Source of the DNA: an uncultured bacterium
GTDB lineage: Bacteria > UBA4055
Length of the DNA: 5,939 nt
Direction of reading: 5' to 3'
Assembly: GCA_937873545.1 (NCBI GenBank)
Contig: CALMWI010000178.1
Location: 1-5,939 of the forward strand
The translations under genes and the position numbers were made by a program. Position 1 is the first letter of the stretch; each line of letters opens with the position of its first letter. A model generated the notes under the pieces. The model saw nothing but the letters and a program-made list of their open reading frames with translations. It had not been told where the DNA came from and ran no database searches. This document shows, one piece after another, positions 1 to 5,804 of the stretch.

Positions 1-1516
1 TTGCATCTTTAGTTGCATTTAGAGGCTCATTTACTCCCTCATCCATTCCGCCATTAGCGCCATTAGCGCCATTAGCGCCACCAATTTTTAAATAACCAAC
101 AACATTATATCCGCCGAAGCGCTTTGACCCTTTGAACTCAATAACACCGCTGAGTTTGAGAATTTTAATATATCTGTCAAGCGTTCTCTCTGTAATGTTC
201 AAACCTGCAGATATGTCAGATAATCTGCATCCGTGATTTTTTGCTATGAAATCTTTTACCTTTCTTACACCATCTGTAATTTCATCTGAAAGCTCCGTAT
301 AAATGTGATCCGGAGCCTTTTCATTGTATGAATCATTTGGAGAGGCAAATCTGAAGGGAATAATTGTCCTAAACATCGAATCTTCAATGAATTCCGCTTT
401 TGCGCCTTTTGTATAATAGGGCATGTATTTTGTGATATTATATATTCCAGTGCCTACTTCTTCCACCCATGACAACTGAAGAAAAAACTTTGAAATTAAA
501 GGATTCTTCTGGTGTGTAAGATAATTCCCCGTATCGATCTTTCCTATGTGTCTGGGATTGCAGGGATTGGTGAATTCAACACTATGCTTTGTAATCACTA
601 TCCTTGCCGGAAAGGGACTATAATACTCTCTATGAACTATCAGGTTAACAACTGCCTCTCTGAAAATCTTATTCCTCAGGCTCACCCTCTGCCCATTTTC
701 AAAATAAAAAGGATCAGGAAGATATTTTTCAATAAAAGTCATTATCTCGGAATAAGCGTCTATCAGATTGATCCTAAAATCTTTTCTGTCATCAAACCTG
801 TCAGTATCATTGATCTTTACTACAGCGTCAATTTTAAACTGAGGAATAATACTCTGAATTCCCAGTTCAGTCCCGAAAAGTAGAACAGCGGCTGCATAAT
901 ATTCGATTTTCCCTGTGTCTTCGTTTTTTCTTGCAAGACCTGCCCGGAGCAATAAATCAGTATCGGTAAGTCCAGCCCATGGATGATCCTGTTTCAGATA
1001 AAGCAGCCTGTTACGCACTTTTTCGAATGTTGATCTGTCAAAATCGTTTTCGCCGATGTGTTCTACAATTCTTGTTTCTGAATAGTAACCGCTCTTTCTG
1101 TTACTTATTGCGGCTATTCTCTGCAGTTCTTTTATTTTAAAATCGCCGTCGGAACTTCTGTCGTAAACTATCCCTTTGAACCTGTGAACCTGAGATGACT
1201 CCGGTATGTTCAGGTAAATTATTGATTTTCCTTCGATCTCATATTTATGCGGGTCGAGTATAAAGGGCGGATCAACTATATCCGGATTGTTGGACATTGT
1301 GACGATATTGTTCATCATTCTGTCGATCCTGTTTTCTTCGATGCCGATGATCTTTCCGTCGTCATCAGCACCGATGATTATTTCTCCGCCTTCCCTGTTC
1401 AAAAACGCGCACACCGTCTCAAAGAGCGTGGCTGAGATCTCATCCCGAAATTTCTTAAATTCAAGCCTTTTGGATTCTTTCTGCTTAAGCAGAGATATGA
1501 TCTTTTCAAGCCTCAT
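1..1516 (-). CDS. AlbA_2 (Schlafen-type) putative transcriptional regulator with GHKL-like ATPase region and C-terminal winged helix, partial
   Basis: An uninterrupted frame of 505 codons starts at ATG 1516 and leaves the window at base 1, so the C-terminus is missing. Residues about 12-60 form an AlbA_2 domain: ESKRLEFKKF (14-23), then AFLNREGGEIIIGADDDGK (37-55). Residues about 280-360 resemble the RecG-like HATPase_c_4 family: REAVVNLIVHREY (286-298; N-box-like E287, N291, H295), VEFTNP (313-318), then KNPLIS and VEEVGTGI (351-358). Residues about 417-470 look like a winged helix (DISAGLNITERTLDRYIKIL), followed by a Gly-Ala-Asn repeat tail (479-490). Proteins of this architecture are usually annotated as ATP-binding or RNA-binding putative regulators; their substrate is generally unknown. 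The start fits the family, whose AlbA_2 domain begins close to the N-terminus. A GGAAGG sequence (1531-1536) lies 14 nt upstream, rather far for a ribosome site. The family assignment is secure; the function is not. Confidence 0.88.
   Translation of the reverse strand, partial: MRLEKIISLLKQKESKRLEFKKFRDEISATLFETVCAFLNREGGEIIIGADDDGKIIGIEENRIDRMMNNIVTMSNNPDIVDPPFILDPHKYEIEGKSIIYLNIPESSQVHRFKGIVYDRSSDGDFKIKELQRIAAISNRKSGYYSETRIVEHIGENDFDRSTFEKVRNRLLYLKQDHPWAGLTDTDLLLRAGLARKNEDTGKIEYYAAAVLLFGTELGIQSIIPQFKIDAVVKINDTDRFDDRKDFRINLIDAYSEIMTFIEKYLPDPFYFENGQRVSLRNKIFREAVVNLIVHREYYSPFPARIVITKHSVEFTNPCNPRHIGKIDTGNYLTHQKNPLISKFFLQLSWVEEVGTGIYNITKYMPYYTKGAKAEFIEDSMFRTIIPFRFASPNDSYNEKAPDHIYTELSDEITDGVRKVKDFIAKNHGCRLSDISAGLNITERTLDRYIKILKLSGVIEFKGSKRFGGYNVVGYLKIGGANGANGANGGMDEGVNEPLNATKDA
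51..80. repeat. 9-bp in-frame tandem repeat (CCATTAGCG x 3.3)
   Basis: Three perfect copies of CCATTAGCG (51-59, 60-68, 69-77) plus a partial CCA (78-80) lie inside the AlbA_2 gene. On the coding strand they give Gly-Ala-Asn units. Because the unit is 9 bp, copy-number change would alter the length of the linker after the winged helix without shifting the frame. Confidence 0.9.
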
Positions 1517-1556
1517 TTAACTTTTTATGACCTTCCAATTACATTTATCAGCGTTA

Positions 1557-1585
1557 AATATAATACAGTTTAGTAATAAATCCAA
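1557..1585 (-). promoter_or_regulatory. Putative sigma70-type promoter within repeat copy 1, for the AlbA_2 gene
   Basis: On the minus strand, TTGGAT (1585-1580; TTG of the -35 consensus kept) is followed by a 17-bp spacer and TATATT (1562-1557; 5 of 6 to TATAAT). Transcription would begin near 1550, leaving a leader of about 35 nt before the ATG at 1516. The spacing is ideal, but the sequence is very AT-rich and such matches arise easily. Confidence 0.4.
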
Positions 1586-1595
1586 TAGCGTTTTA
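1567..1595 (-). repeat. Interspersed 29-bp repeat, copy 1
   Basis: The plus strand reads AGTTTAGTAATAA, then ATCCAATAG, then two variable bases (CG here), then TTTTA. It differs from copy 3 at one position in the 29-bp core, and 42 of 45 bases match when extended leftward (1551-1595 against 3209-3253). It lies between the AlbA_2 gene and the HEPN/MNT operon. It has the same orientation as the other three copies; strand is given so that the repeat reads along the majority gene direction. Confidence 0.92.
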
Positions 1596-1630
1596 CCCCT
1601 TCTTTTTCATCAACGATAAACCGCTTGACC

Positions 1631-1658
1631 TTGCCCTCTCAAAAGATTAAATTATACT
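1631..1658 (+). promoter_or_regulatory. Putative promoter of the HEPN/MNT operon
   Basis: TTGCCC (1631-1636) and TATACT (1653-1658; 5 of 6 to TATAAT) are separated by 16 bp. The likely transcript start near 1665 leaves a leader of about 14 nt. A short AAGG (1671-1674) lies 4 nt before the ATG at 1679, giving only a weak ribosome site. An alternative -35, TTGACC at 1625-1630, is a better hexamer but 22 bp away, which is too far. Confidence 0.5.
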
Positions 1659-1678
1659 GATAAAACAAAAAAGGCGTT

Positions 1679-2071
1679 ATGGATCAAAAGAAGATGATAG
1701 CTCACTGGGTTAAATCGGCAGAAACTGACCGCACAGCGATGCAGCATTTATTCGAGAAAAAAGATTACAGCTGGACTCTCTTTGTGGGGCATCTTTATAT
1801 TGAAAAACTTCTTAAAGCGTACTTTATATCGGTAAAAAATGAACAGCCTCCTTTTGTTCACGACTTGAACAGGGTAGCTGAAAAAGCAGGTCTTGAATTA
1901 ACTGATGAACAAAAAAATATCTTAGACACTGTCACGACCTTTAATTTAAGAGCAAGATATTCTGATTATAAAGCGGATTTTCATAAGAAATGCACTCTGA
2001 ATTTTACTCAATTATGGAAAACAAAGATCGAGGAGTTTGCGTCATGGATAAAGACACAGCATTTAAAATAG
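1679..2071 (+). CDS. HEPN domain protein (putative toxin/RNase partner of MNT)
   Basis: This 130-residue all-helical protein matches the HEPN family (Pfam HEPN, PF05168 type). Evidence includes an N-terminal helix HWVKSAETDRTAMQHLFEKK (9-28), the helix YIEKLLKAYFI (40-50), the conserved HDLNRVAEKAGL segment (61-72), and FNLRARYSDYK (88-98), equivalent to the family's 'ARYPDY' region. HEPN proteins of this kind pair with minimal nucleotidyltransferases. In characterised pairs HEPN is an RNase toxin that the MNT partner inactivates by adding nucleotides. The canonical R-x4-6-H RNase motif is not seen at the usual place: R93 to H102 has eight intervening residues. An R18-x4-H23 match exists, but in the first helix, where the motif is not expected. 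RNase activity is therefore unproven. The gene overlaps the downstream MNT gene by 28 bp, which implies translational coupling. Confidence 0.88.
   Translation: MDQKKMIAHWVKSAETDRTAMQHLFEKKDYSWTLFVGHLYIEKLLKAYFISVKNEQPPFVHDLNRVAEKAGLELTDEQKNILDTVTTFNLRARYSDYKADFHKKCTLNFTQLWKTKIEEFASWIKTQHLK
2030..2035 (+). promoter_or_regulatory. Shine-Dalgarno site fixing the MNT start
   Basis: GAGGAG lies 8 nt before the ATG at 2044, inside the HEPN coding sequence. The longer in-frame start at 1990 has no comparable site and would add an N-terminal tail not expected in the family, so 2044 is preferred. Confidence 0.75.
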
Positions 2072-2349
2072 CGAAGAAATTCATAGAATATCTAAAAGAA
2101 AAGAAATATAAGATTAGCAGCGCCTATATTTTCGGTTCTTACGCAAAAGACAGCTTTGGAGAAGAAAGCGATATAGATCTGGCTATCATTTTAAAAAACT
2201 GCAAAAATACTTTCGACACTCAGGTTGATCTTATGATACTTAGAAGAAACTTCGATCTTAGAATCGAGCCTCACCCATTTAGTGAAAAAGACATTGACGG
2301 TAACGATCCTTTTTTGGACGAAGTCTTAAAAACCGGCATCAGGATATAA
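2044..2349 (+). CDS. MNT-type nucleotidyltransferase (putative antitoxin of the HEPN partner)
   Basis: From ATG 2044 this is 101 residues, the normal size for a minimal nucleotidyltransferase. The polymerase-beta signature is clear: IFGSYAKDSFGEESDIDLAI (29-48), with G31-S32 and the metal-binding pair D43 and D45. A third acidic residue is expected in the strand FDLRIEPHPF (70-79), where D71 or E75 could serve; 'RIEPHPF' is typical of this subgroup. Characterised MNT antitoxins AMPylate or otherwise nucleotidylate the HEPN toxin, so this protein probably neutralises the protein encoded just upstream. The reading frame overlaps the HEPN gene by 28 bp and has its own strong ribosome site. Gene order (HEPN first, MNT second) and orientation, opposite to every other gene here, mark the pair as a self-contained unit between repeat copies 1 and 2. 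Confidence 0.92.
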   Translation: MDKDTAFKIAKKFIEYLKEKKYKISSAYIFGSYAKDSFGEESDIDLAIILKNCKNTFDTQVDLMILRRNFDLRIEPHPFSEKDIDGNDPFLDEVLKTGIRI

Positions 2350-2368
2350 AATCCATCGACTTGAATAA

Positions 2369-2397
2369 AGTTTAGTAATAAATCCAATAGGCTTTTA
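2369..2397 (-). repeat. Interspersed 29-bp repeat, copy 2 (encodes the DUF2279 C-terminus)
   Basis: The core matches copies 1, 3 and 4, with GC at the two variable positions and two differences from copy 3. It begins 20 bp after the MNT stop. It overlaps the 3' end of the DUF2279 gene: on the minus strand it supplies the last codons (Ala-Tyr-Trp-Ile-Tyr-Tyr) and the TAA stop at 2374-2372. Confidence 0.92.
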
Positions 2398-3145
2398 TTT
2401 CAGGCTGAAATTTTATTGCGGGTGCGGGCACTTTTAAAAAGTTGAGCCAGTGCGCGACGGTGCTTAATGTTCTGTTATTGACAGGCTGTACAAGTTTTTC
2501 CAAGTCTATGTCTAATGAAAGGTAAGCCTGATATTCGTCGTAATACTGATCTATGCTCAGTCCGGCCGCGAGACCGAGCCATTGCGGAAAGTACCTGACC
2601 GGAAAAGTGAGCCAGTAGGTCTGCCCCGGGTAGTCCTCGATAATATACTCCGGATCCCAAGAGAATTCTTCACCCTGATCTTTTTCTTTGTAGTAATATG
2701 ACATCTTGATCTTATAATCCTGCAGGGCCGGATATTTGAGCTGAAGTGTTCTGTAACCCGCTCCCGCCGTTCCCGTGACCACATCCCAGATTGAAAATCC
2801 GTAAACCGGCGCGAAACCGTCCTTCACATCTATCATAAGCTGAATAAATGCGCTTGTTCCGAAGCTGTACCACAGCGCCTGTTCATGTTCTACATTCGAC
2901 CAGATGAGCGAATTGTAAACCGCGTCATGGGCGACACAGCCTCCGTAGAAGTGTCCTATCTTGTCCATATTCCTTACATATTTCATATCCGAGCCGTCAT
3001 CGAAATGAAAAGGTTCGTAGGTTCCCTTCCACCATGCGTTCTGAAGCACGAGGTATGAGCCTGCTGATATTGCCGCCGCCGATCCTGCCGCTATAGAGAG
3101 ACGGGTATAGTTGACTTTTGAGCTGTCCTGTGCAGAGAGTGTCAA
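2372..3145 (-). CDS. DUF2279 family putative periplasmic/envelope protein, 5' end apparently frameshifted
   Basis: The readable frame gives 257 residues from a TTG at 3145. Family features are clear: DKIGHFYGG (61-69), then QLMIDVKDG (102-110) and VYGFSIWDVVTGTAGAG (114-130), the conserved D/G/H-rich core of DUF2279 (PF10043). Next come GQTYWLTFPVRYFPQWLGLAAG (174-195) and YLSLDIDLEKL (208-218), which resemble the longer Bacteroidota-type members. A hydrophobic segment spans about 16-35. The biochemical role of the family is unknown; members are predicted envelope proteins. The TTG start falls in the middle of a signal-peptide hydrophobic core that continues upstream in the same frame, so the true N-terminus is almost certainly further upstream (see 3146-3212). 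No Shine-Dalgarno site precedes the TTG. The gene follows the ATPase gene in the same direction, with only repeat copy 3 between them. Confidence 0.8.
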   Translation of the reverse strand: MTLSAQDSSKVNYTRLSIAAGSAAAISAGSYLVLQNAWWKGTYEPFHFDDGSDMKYVRNMDKIGHFYGGCVAHDAVYNSLIWSNVEHEQALWYSFGTSAFIQLMIDVKDGFAPVYGFSIWDVVTGTAGAGYRTLQLKYPALQDYKIKMSYYYKEKDQGEEFSWDPEYIIEDYPGQTYWLTFPVRYFPQWLGLAAGLSIDQYYDEYQAYLSLDIDLEKLVQPVNNRTLSTVAHWLNFLKVPAPAIKFQPEIKAYWIYY

Positions 3146-3212
3146 TAAAGTTAATAATATTGAGAGTGCTGACCGTATATCCGTATTCCCTGTTGTTAAA
3201 GTTTTTACGCAT
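3146..3212 (-). other. Out-of-frame signal-peptide start of the DUF2279 gene
   Basis: The DUF2279 frame upstream of 3145 reads ...RSALSILLTLL then TLSAQ, a typical Sec signal core and cleavage region, but has no ATG or GTG before an in-frame TAA at 3215-3213. An ATG at 3212 is one base out of frame. Removing one A from the run of five (3206-3202, minus strand) joins it, giving MRKTLTTGNTDIR followed by that hydrophobic core. This is either a real indel or a sequence/assembly error in a homopolymer. Confidence 0.65.
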
Positions 3213-3224
3213 TAAATATAATAA

Positions 3225-3253
3225 AGTTTAGTAATAAATCCAATAGAGTTTTA
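3225..3253 (-). repeat. Interspersed 29-bp repeat, copy 3
   Basis: The core is identical in layout to the others, with AG at the variable positions. On the minus strand it begins 4 bp after the ATPase stop codon and ends 12 bp before the probable DUF2279 ATG at 3212. Similarity to copy 1 extends leftward to 3209. Confidence 0.92.
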
Positions 3254-3257
3254 ATTG

Positions 3258-4562
3258 TTATCCCTTAAAGTAATATACAAATCTCCATGCGGGGATCACC
3301 CTGATCTTACCCGTCCCGACCGGTATTGTTTCATCTTTGTTCAATGTAACGATCGTGCCTGAATTCAGTTTTAATTCCTCCATTGCTTCCGTCATAGCTG
3401 AAATTTCCCGCTTTTTCGTCTTGGGATCGGTCATAGATTCGCATACCTGAAACAGCATTTTTCTACCGCTTTTGTCAGTTATGATAAAATCAACTTCCTT
3501 TCCGCTTCGGCATTTGTAATAATATATGTTCTGAGCGTATCGCCTTAAAGAAATAAATACGAGATTTTCAAGCAGATGGCCTGAGTTTACAAGAATACCT
3601 GAGCTTACCGATCTTACGAGTGAATGATCTATACAATATATTTTCTTCGGATTTGTGTTCGATCTGGCTAACGATGCGTCAAATATCCTTACGGTAAAGA
3701 AGATATAAGCGTCTTCGAACCACTGAATATAGTCCGATACCGATGATTTAGATACTTTATGCCCCAGTGACTTCAGATAGTTCGTCAGATTATTCACGGA
3801 ATAAAGCGAAGATGTATTGTCTGACAGCCAGTGAGCAAGGTCCGCAACGGCTTTGGGGTGAGAAATGTCGTGCCTTTCAATAAGATCCCGGAAAAGCATC
3901 GCGCCGAAGTATTCCTGATGTATTTTTATTCTTAATTTTTTTTCAGTCCCGGCAGTTTCAGGAAATCCCCCGGTTTCCATATATTCTTCAAAAGTTTTCT
4001 CTATGAGCATACGCGATTTCGCCGACATATCATCAGGCGCGGCGACACCTTTAAAGCTGAGATATTCCCTGAAAGAAAAAGGAAAAAGTTCCCATGATAT
4101 AGCTCTTCCCCTCATCTGCGTGGCTACTTCTTTGGATAGCATGCGCGCTGAAGAGCCTGTCAGATATATTTCACACTTTTCAGTACGGAGAAGCCTATCT
4201 ATATAAGCTTCCCAGCCTGCGATCATCTGGATTTCATCGAAGAAATAATAAACGGTCGCGGTGTTCTTCTTTTCGGGATAAATCGTATAGTAAGCCTCCG
4301 TAATACCGTTCAAGCCGGCGGACTTTAATGTGTGAAGCCGTTCATCGAAAAAGTTCATATATAGAATATCGCTCTTAGTTACACCTTTATTAAGAAGATT
4401 TTCTATCAGTTGGAGCATCAGCGTTGATTTTCCCGAACGCCTTACTCCCATACAGACAGCAGCTTTTTTATGCACGGGTGTAATTTCGACATGGCGGGGT
4501 ACTCCCGCATCGATATCGGATTGTTGAAAATCCAGGATCAGTTCTTTAAATAACTGCTTCAT
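3258..4562 (-). CDS. AAA_14 / DUF4143 ATP-binding protein
   Basis: This 434-residue protein has the standard two-part architecture and usual length of the AAA_14-DUF4143 family. Walker A is GVRRSGKS (39-46). Walker B is VYYFFDEIQ (104-112; D109, E110). A sensor-like segment is YLTGSSARML (133-142), followed by an RGR...LFPFSFREYL segment and the EYMETGGFPE motif. The C-terminal DUF4143 part contains SGKEVDFII (353-361) and LFQVCES (370-376). In many relatives this region reads as a restriction-nuclease-like D...E-x-K core; here Q372 and C374 replace Glu and Lys, so nuclease activity is unlikely. Substrate and cellular role are unknown for the family. The ATG is secure: GGAGG (4575-4571) lies 8 nt upstream. 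Unusual 16-bp-spaced CCGG motifs occupy the leader. Confidence 0.93.
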   Translation of the reverse strand: MKQLFKELILDFQQSDIDAGVPRHVEITPVHKKAAVCMGVRRSGKSTLMLQLIENLLNKGVTKSDILYMNFFDERLHTLKSAGLNGITEAYYTIYPEKKNTATVYYFFDEIQMIAGWEAYIDRLLRTEKCEIYLTGSSARMLSKEVATQMRGRAISWELFPFSFREYLSFKGVAAPDDMSAKSRMLIEKTFEEYMETGGFPETAGTEKKLRIKIHQEYFGAMLFRDLIERHDISHPKAVADLAHWLSDNTSSLYSVNNLTNYLKSLGHKVSKSSVSDYIQWFEDAYIFFTVRIFDASLARSNTNPKKIYCIDHSLVRSVSSGILVNSGHLLENLVFISLRRYAQNIYYYKCRSGKEVDFIITDKSGRKMLFQVCESMTDPKTKKREISAMTEAMEELKLNSGTIVTLNKDETIPVGTGKIRVIPAWRFVYYFKG

Positions 4563-4572
4563 TATAACGGCC

Positions 4573-4636
4573 TCCGGTAATTTTTACTTCCGGTTAGTGG
4601 CTTATCCGGTAATTAAATTTACCGGTTTTCAATCCA
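4573..4636. repeat. Four CCGG motifs at exact 16-bp spacing in the ATPase leader
   Basis: CCGG occurs at 4574, 4590, 4606 and 4622, each followed by T and mostly by TA/AA (CCGGTAA, CCGGTTA, CCGGTAA, CCGGTTT). Units are 4573-4588, 4589-4604, 4605-4620 and 4621-4636. The last two motifs also form an inverted pair, with TTACCGG-type arms around an AT centre (4606-4625). The first overlaps the Shine-Dalgarno site of the ATPase gene. Iteron-like operator sites for a DNA-binding regulator are the likeliest explanation, but no regulator is identified. Confidence 0.6.
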
Positions 4637-4660
4637 ATAAGCAAGAAAATAATAAACTTA

Positions 4661-4689
4661 AGTTTAGTAATAGATCCAATAGAGTTTTA
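4661..4689 (-). repeat. Interspersed 29-bp repeat, copy 4 (includes the wecB stop codon)
   Basis: One base differs from copy 3 (AGATCCAATAG in place of AAATCCAATAG). Its terminal TTTTA on the plus strand contains the complement of the wecB stop codon TAA (4689-4687). A further AATCCAATA fragment (4631-4639), just left of this copy, may be a degraded partial copy. Confidence 0.9.
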
Positions 4690-5784
4690 TTTTTGACTTT
4701 TCTCGAGAATCTTTATGATCCTCTGCGCGGTCTTCCCGTCCCAGTACTTTGGGACCGTACCCTTTTTAACGCGGCCGTCAAGTATATCTTTGATATGCTT
4801 TAAGATAAGCTTTTTATCAAGCTCTTTTATGAGTATGTTCGTGCCCTGCGTTACGGTTGAAGGCCTTTCCGTATTCTCCCTGAGTGTCAGGCACGGTTTG
4901 CCCAAGTAGGTCGTTTCCTCCTGTATCCCGCCTGAATCAGTGAGTAAAAATCTGCTCTCCTTCATCAGCTTCATAAAATCGAGATAGCCCAGCGGATCGG
5001 TCAGCTTTATATTTTCATTGTCGGTAAAACCTTTTAAAATGCCCATAGCTTCGAAATTTTTGAGCGTTCTCGGATGGATAGGAAATACCACTTTGAGCTG
5101 TTTTGAGACTGTTTTAAGCGTATCGACAAGTATTTTCGCGTTCTTTGTATCGTCAACATTTGAAGGGCGGTGAAGAGTAACGAGGCAGAATTCTTCTTTT
5201 TTTACGCCCAGCTCCTTCATGATCTTGGATCTATCAGCAGATTTAATATGATTTACAAGCGAGTCTATCATAACATTTCCGACATGGAACACCTTTGATT
5301 TGGGAACGCCTTCGTTCTTCAAATTTGTCATACCGCTCTCTTCAGATACGAAAAGATAGTCGGATACCACATCGGTCATGAGCCTGTTGATCTCTTCCGG
5401 CATCCTGCGGTCGAAGCTTCTGAGTCCCGATTCCACATGAACGCATTTTATGCCGAGTTTTACGGCCACGAGCGTGCAGGCTACCGTTGAATTTACGTCG
5501 CCGACGACGAGCACCATATCAGGCTTCTGCTCAAGGCAGACCTTCTCGAATTCCACCATGATCTTGGCGGTCTGTACCGCGTGGGAACCGCTGCCTACAT
5601 TCAGGTAAATGTCGGGCATGGGCATCTTGAGGTCAATAAAGAACACTTTGGACATTTTTTCGTCATAATGCTGGCCGGTATGAACTAATATCGGTTGTAT
5701 TTTTTTCGATTTGAGCATCAGGTTGTGTATGGGCGCGATCTTCATAAAGTTCGGCCTTGCGCCTACGACATTAATAATTTTCAA
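4687..5784 (-). CDS. wecB: UDP-N-acetylglucosamine 2-epimerase (non-hydrolysing)
   Basis: This cytoplasmic enzyme interconverts UDP-GlcNAc and UDP-ManNAc, supplying ManNAc-type sugars for surface polysaccharide. At 365 residues it is full length for the family. Conserved elements appear in order: GARPNFMKIAP (8-18, R10 and K15), TGQHYD (36-41), VVGDVNST (93-100, D96), HVESGLRS (116-123, E118), MPEEINR (128-134), VGNVMID (168-174), LHRPSNVDD (204-212, H205), FPIHPRT (234-240), LLTDSGGIQEE (280-290), and the ENTERP...GTN region (303-316). These match the acid/base and nucleotide-binding positions known from E. coli WecB. The start is a TTG at 5784, supported by GGGGGA about 8 nt upstream and by the family's usual beginning (M-K-I-x-x-V-x-GARP). 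It lies 20 bp after the preceding gene's stop, so the two are probably one operon. Its stop codon is part of repeat copy 4. Confidence 0.96.
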   Translation of the reverse strand: MKIINVVGARPNFMKIAPIHNLMLKSKKIQPILVHTGQHYDEKMSKVFFIDLKMPMPDIYLNVGSGSHAVQTAKIMVEFEKVCLEQKPDMVLVVGDVNSTVACTLVAVKLGIKCVHVESGLRSFDRRMPEEINRLMTDVVSDYLFVSEESGMTNLKNEGVPKSKVFHVGNVMIDSLVNHIKSADRSKIMKELGVKKEEFCLVTLHRPSNVDDTKNAKILVDTLKTVSKQLKVVFPIHPRTLKNFEAMGILKGFTDNENIKLTDPLGYLDFMKLMKESRFLLTDSGGIQEETTYLGKPCLTLRENTERPSTVTQGTNILIKELDKKLILKHIKDILDGRVKKGTVPKYWDGKTAQRIIKILEKSQK

Positions 5785-5804
5785 TTTAAAATTCCCCCGT
5801 TTTT

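Noticed and set aside
512..883. Plus-strand open frame of 123 codons
   Set aside because: It lies antisense within the AlbA_2 coding sequence, which has clear domain motifs; it is a shadow. The same holds for the plus frames at 1247-1520.
1567..1595. The repeat as a Xer dif / p-dif site
   Set aside because: The length is close to 28 bp, but the two arms are not inverted copies of each other and do not match the conserved XerD arm.
1990..2043. Longer N-terminus for the MNT protein from ATG 1990
   Set aside because: ATG 2044 has GAGGAG 8 nt upstream and gives the family's normal length; the extra 18 residues lie deep in the HEPN gene and have no ribosome site.
2997..3212. Separate 71-residue protein from ATG 3212
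   Set aside because: It is out of frame with DUF2279, has no recognisable domain, and is best explained as the product of a one-base indel at the true start.
4606..4625. Inverted CCGGTAA pair as an intrinsic terminator for wecB
   Set aside because: The arms are only 7 bp, the centre is AT-rich, and no T-run follows on the minus strand; the 16-bp spacing with two further CCGG motifs fits an operator better.
1567..4689. The four repeats as integron attC sites
   Set aside because: No R'' (RYYYAAC) / R' (GTTRRRY) pair was found around the copies, and the core shows no long imperfect palindrome. No integron integrase is visible.
1567..4689. CRISPR array
   Set aside because: Repeat spacing is 802, 856 and 1436 bp with genes between; there are no spacers or cas genes.
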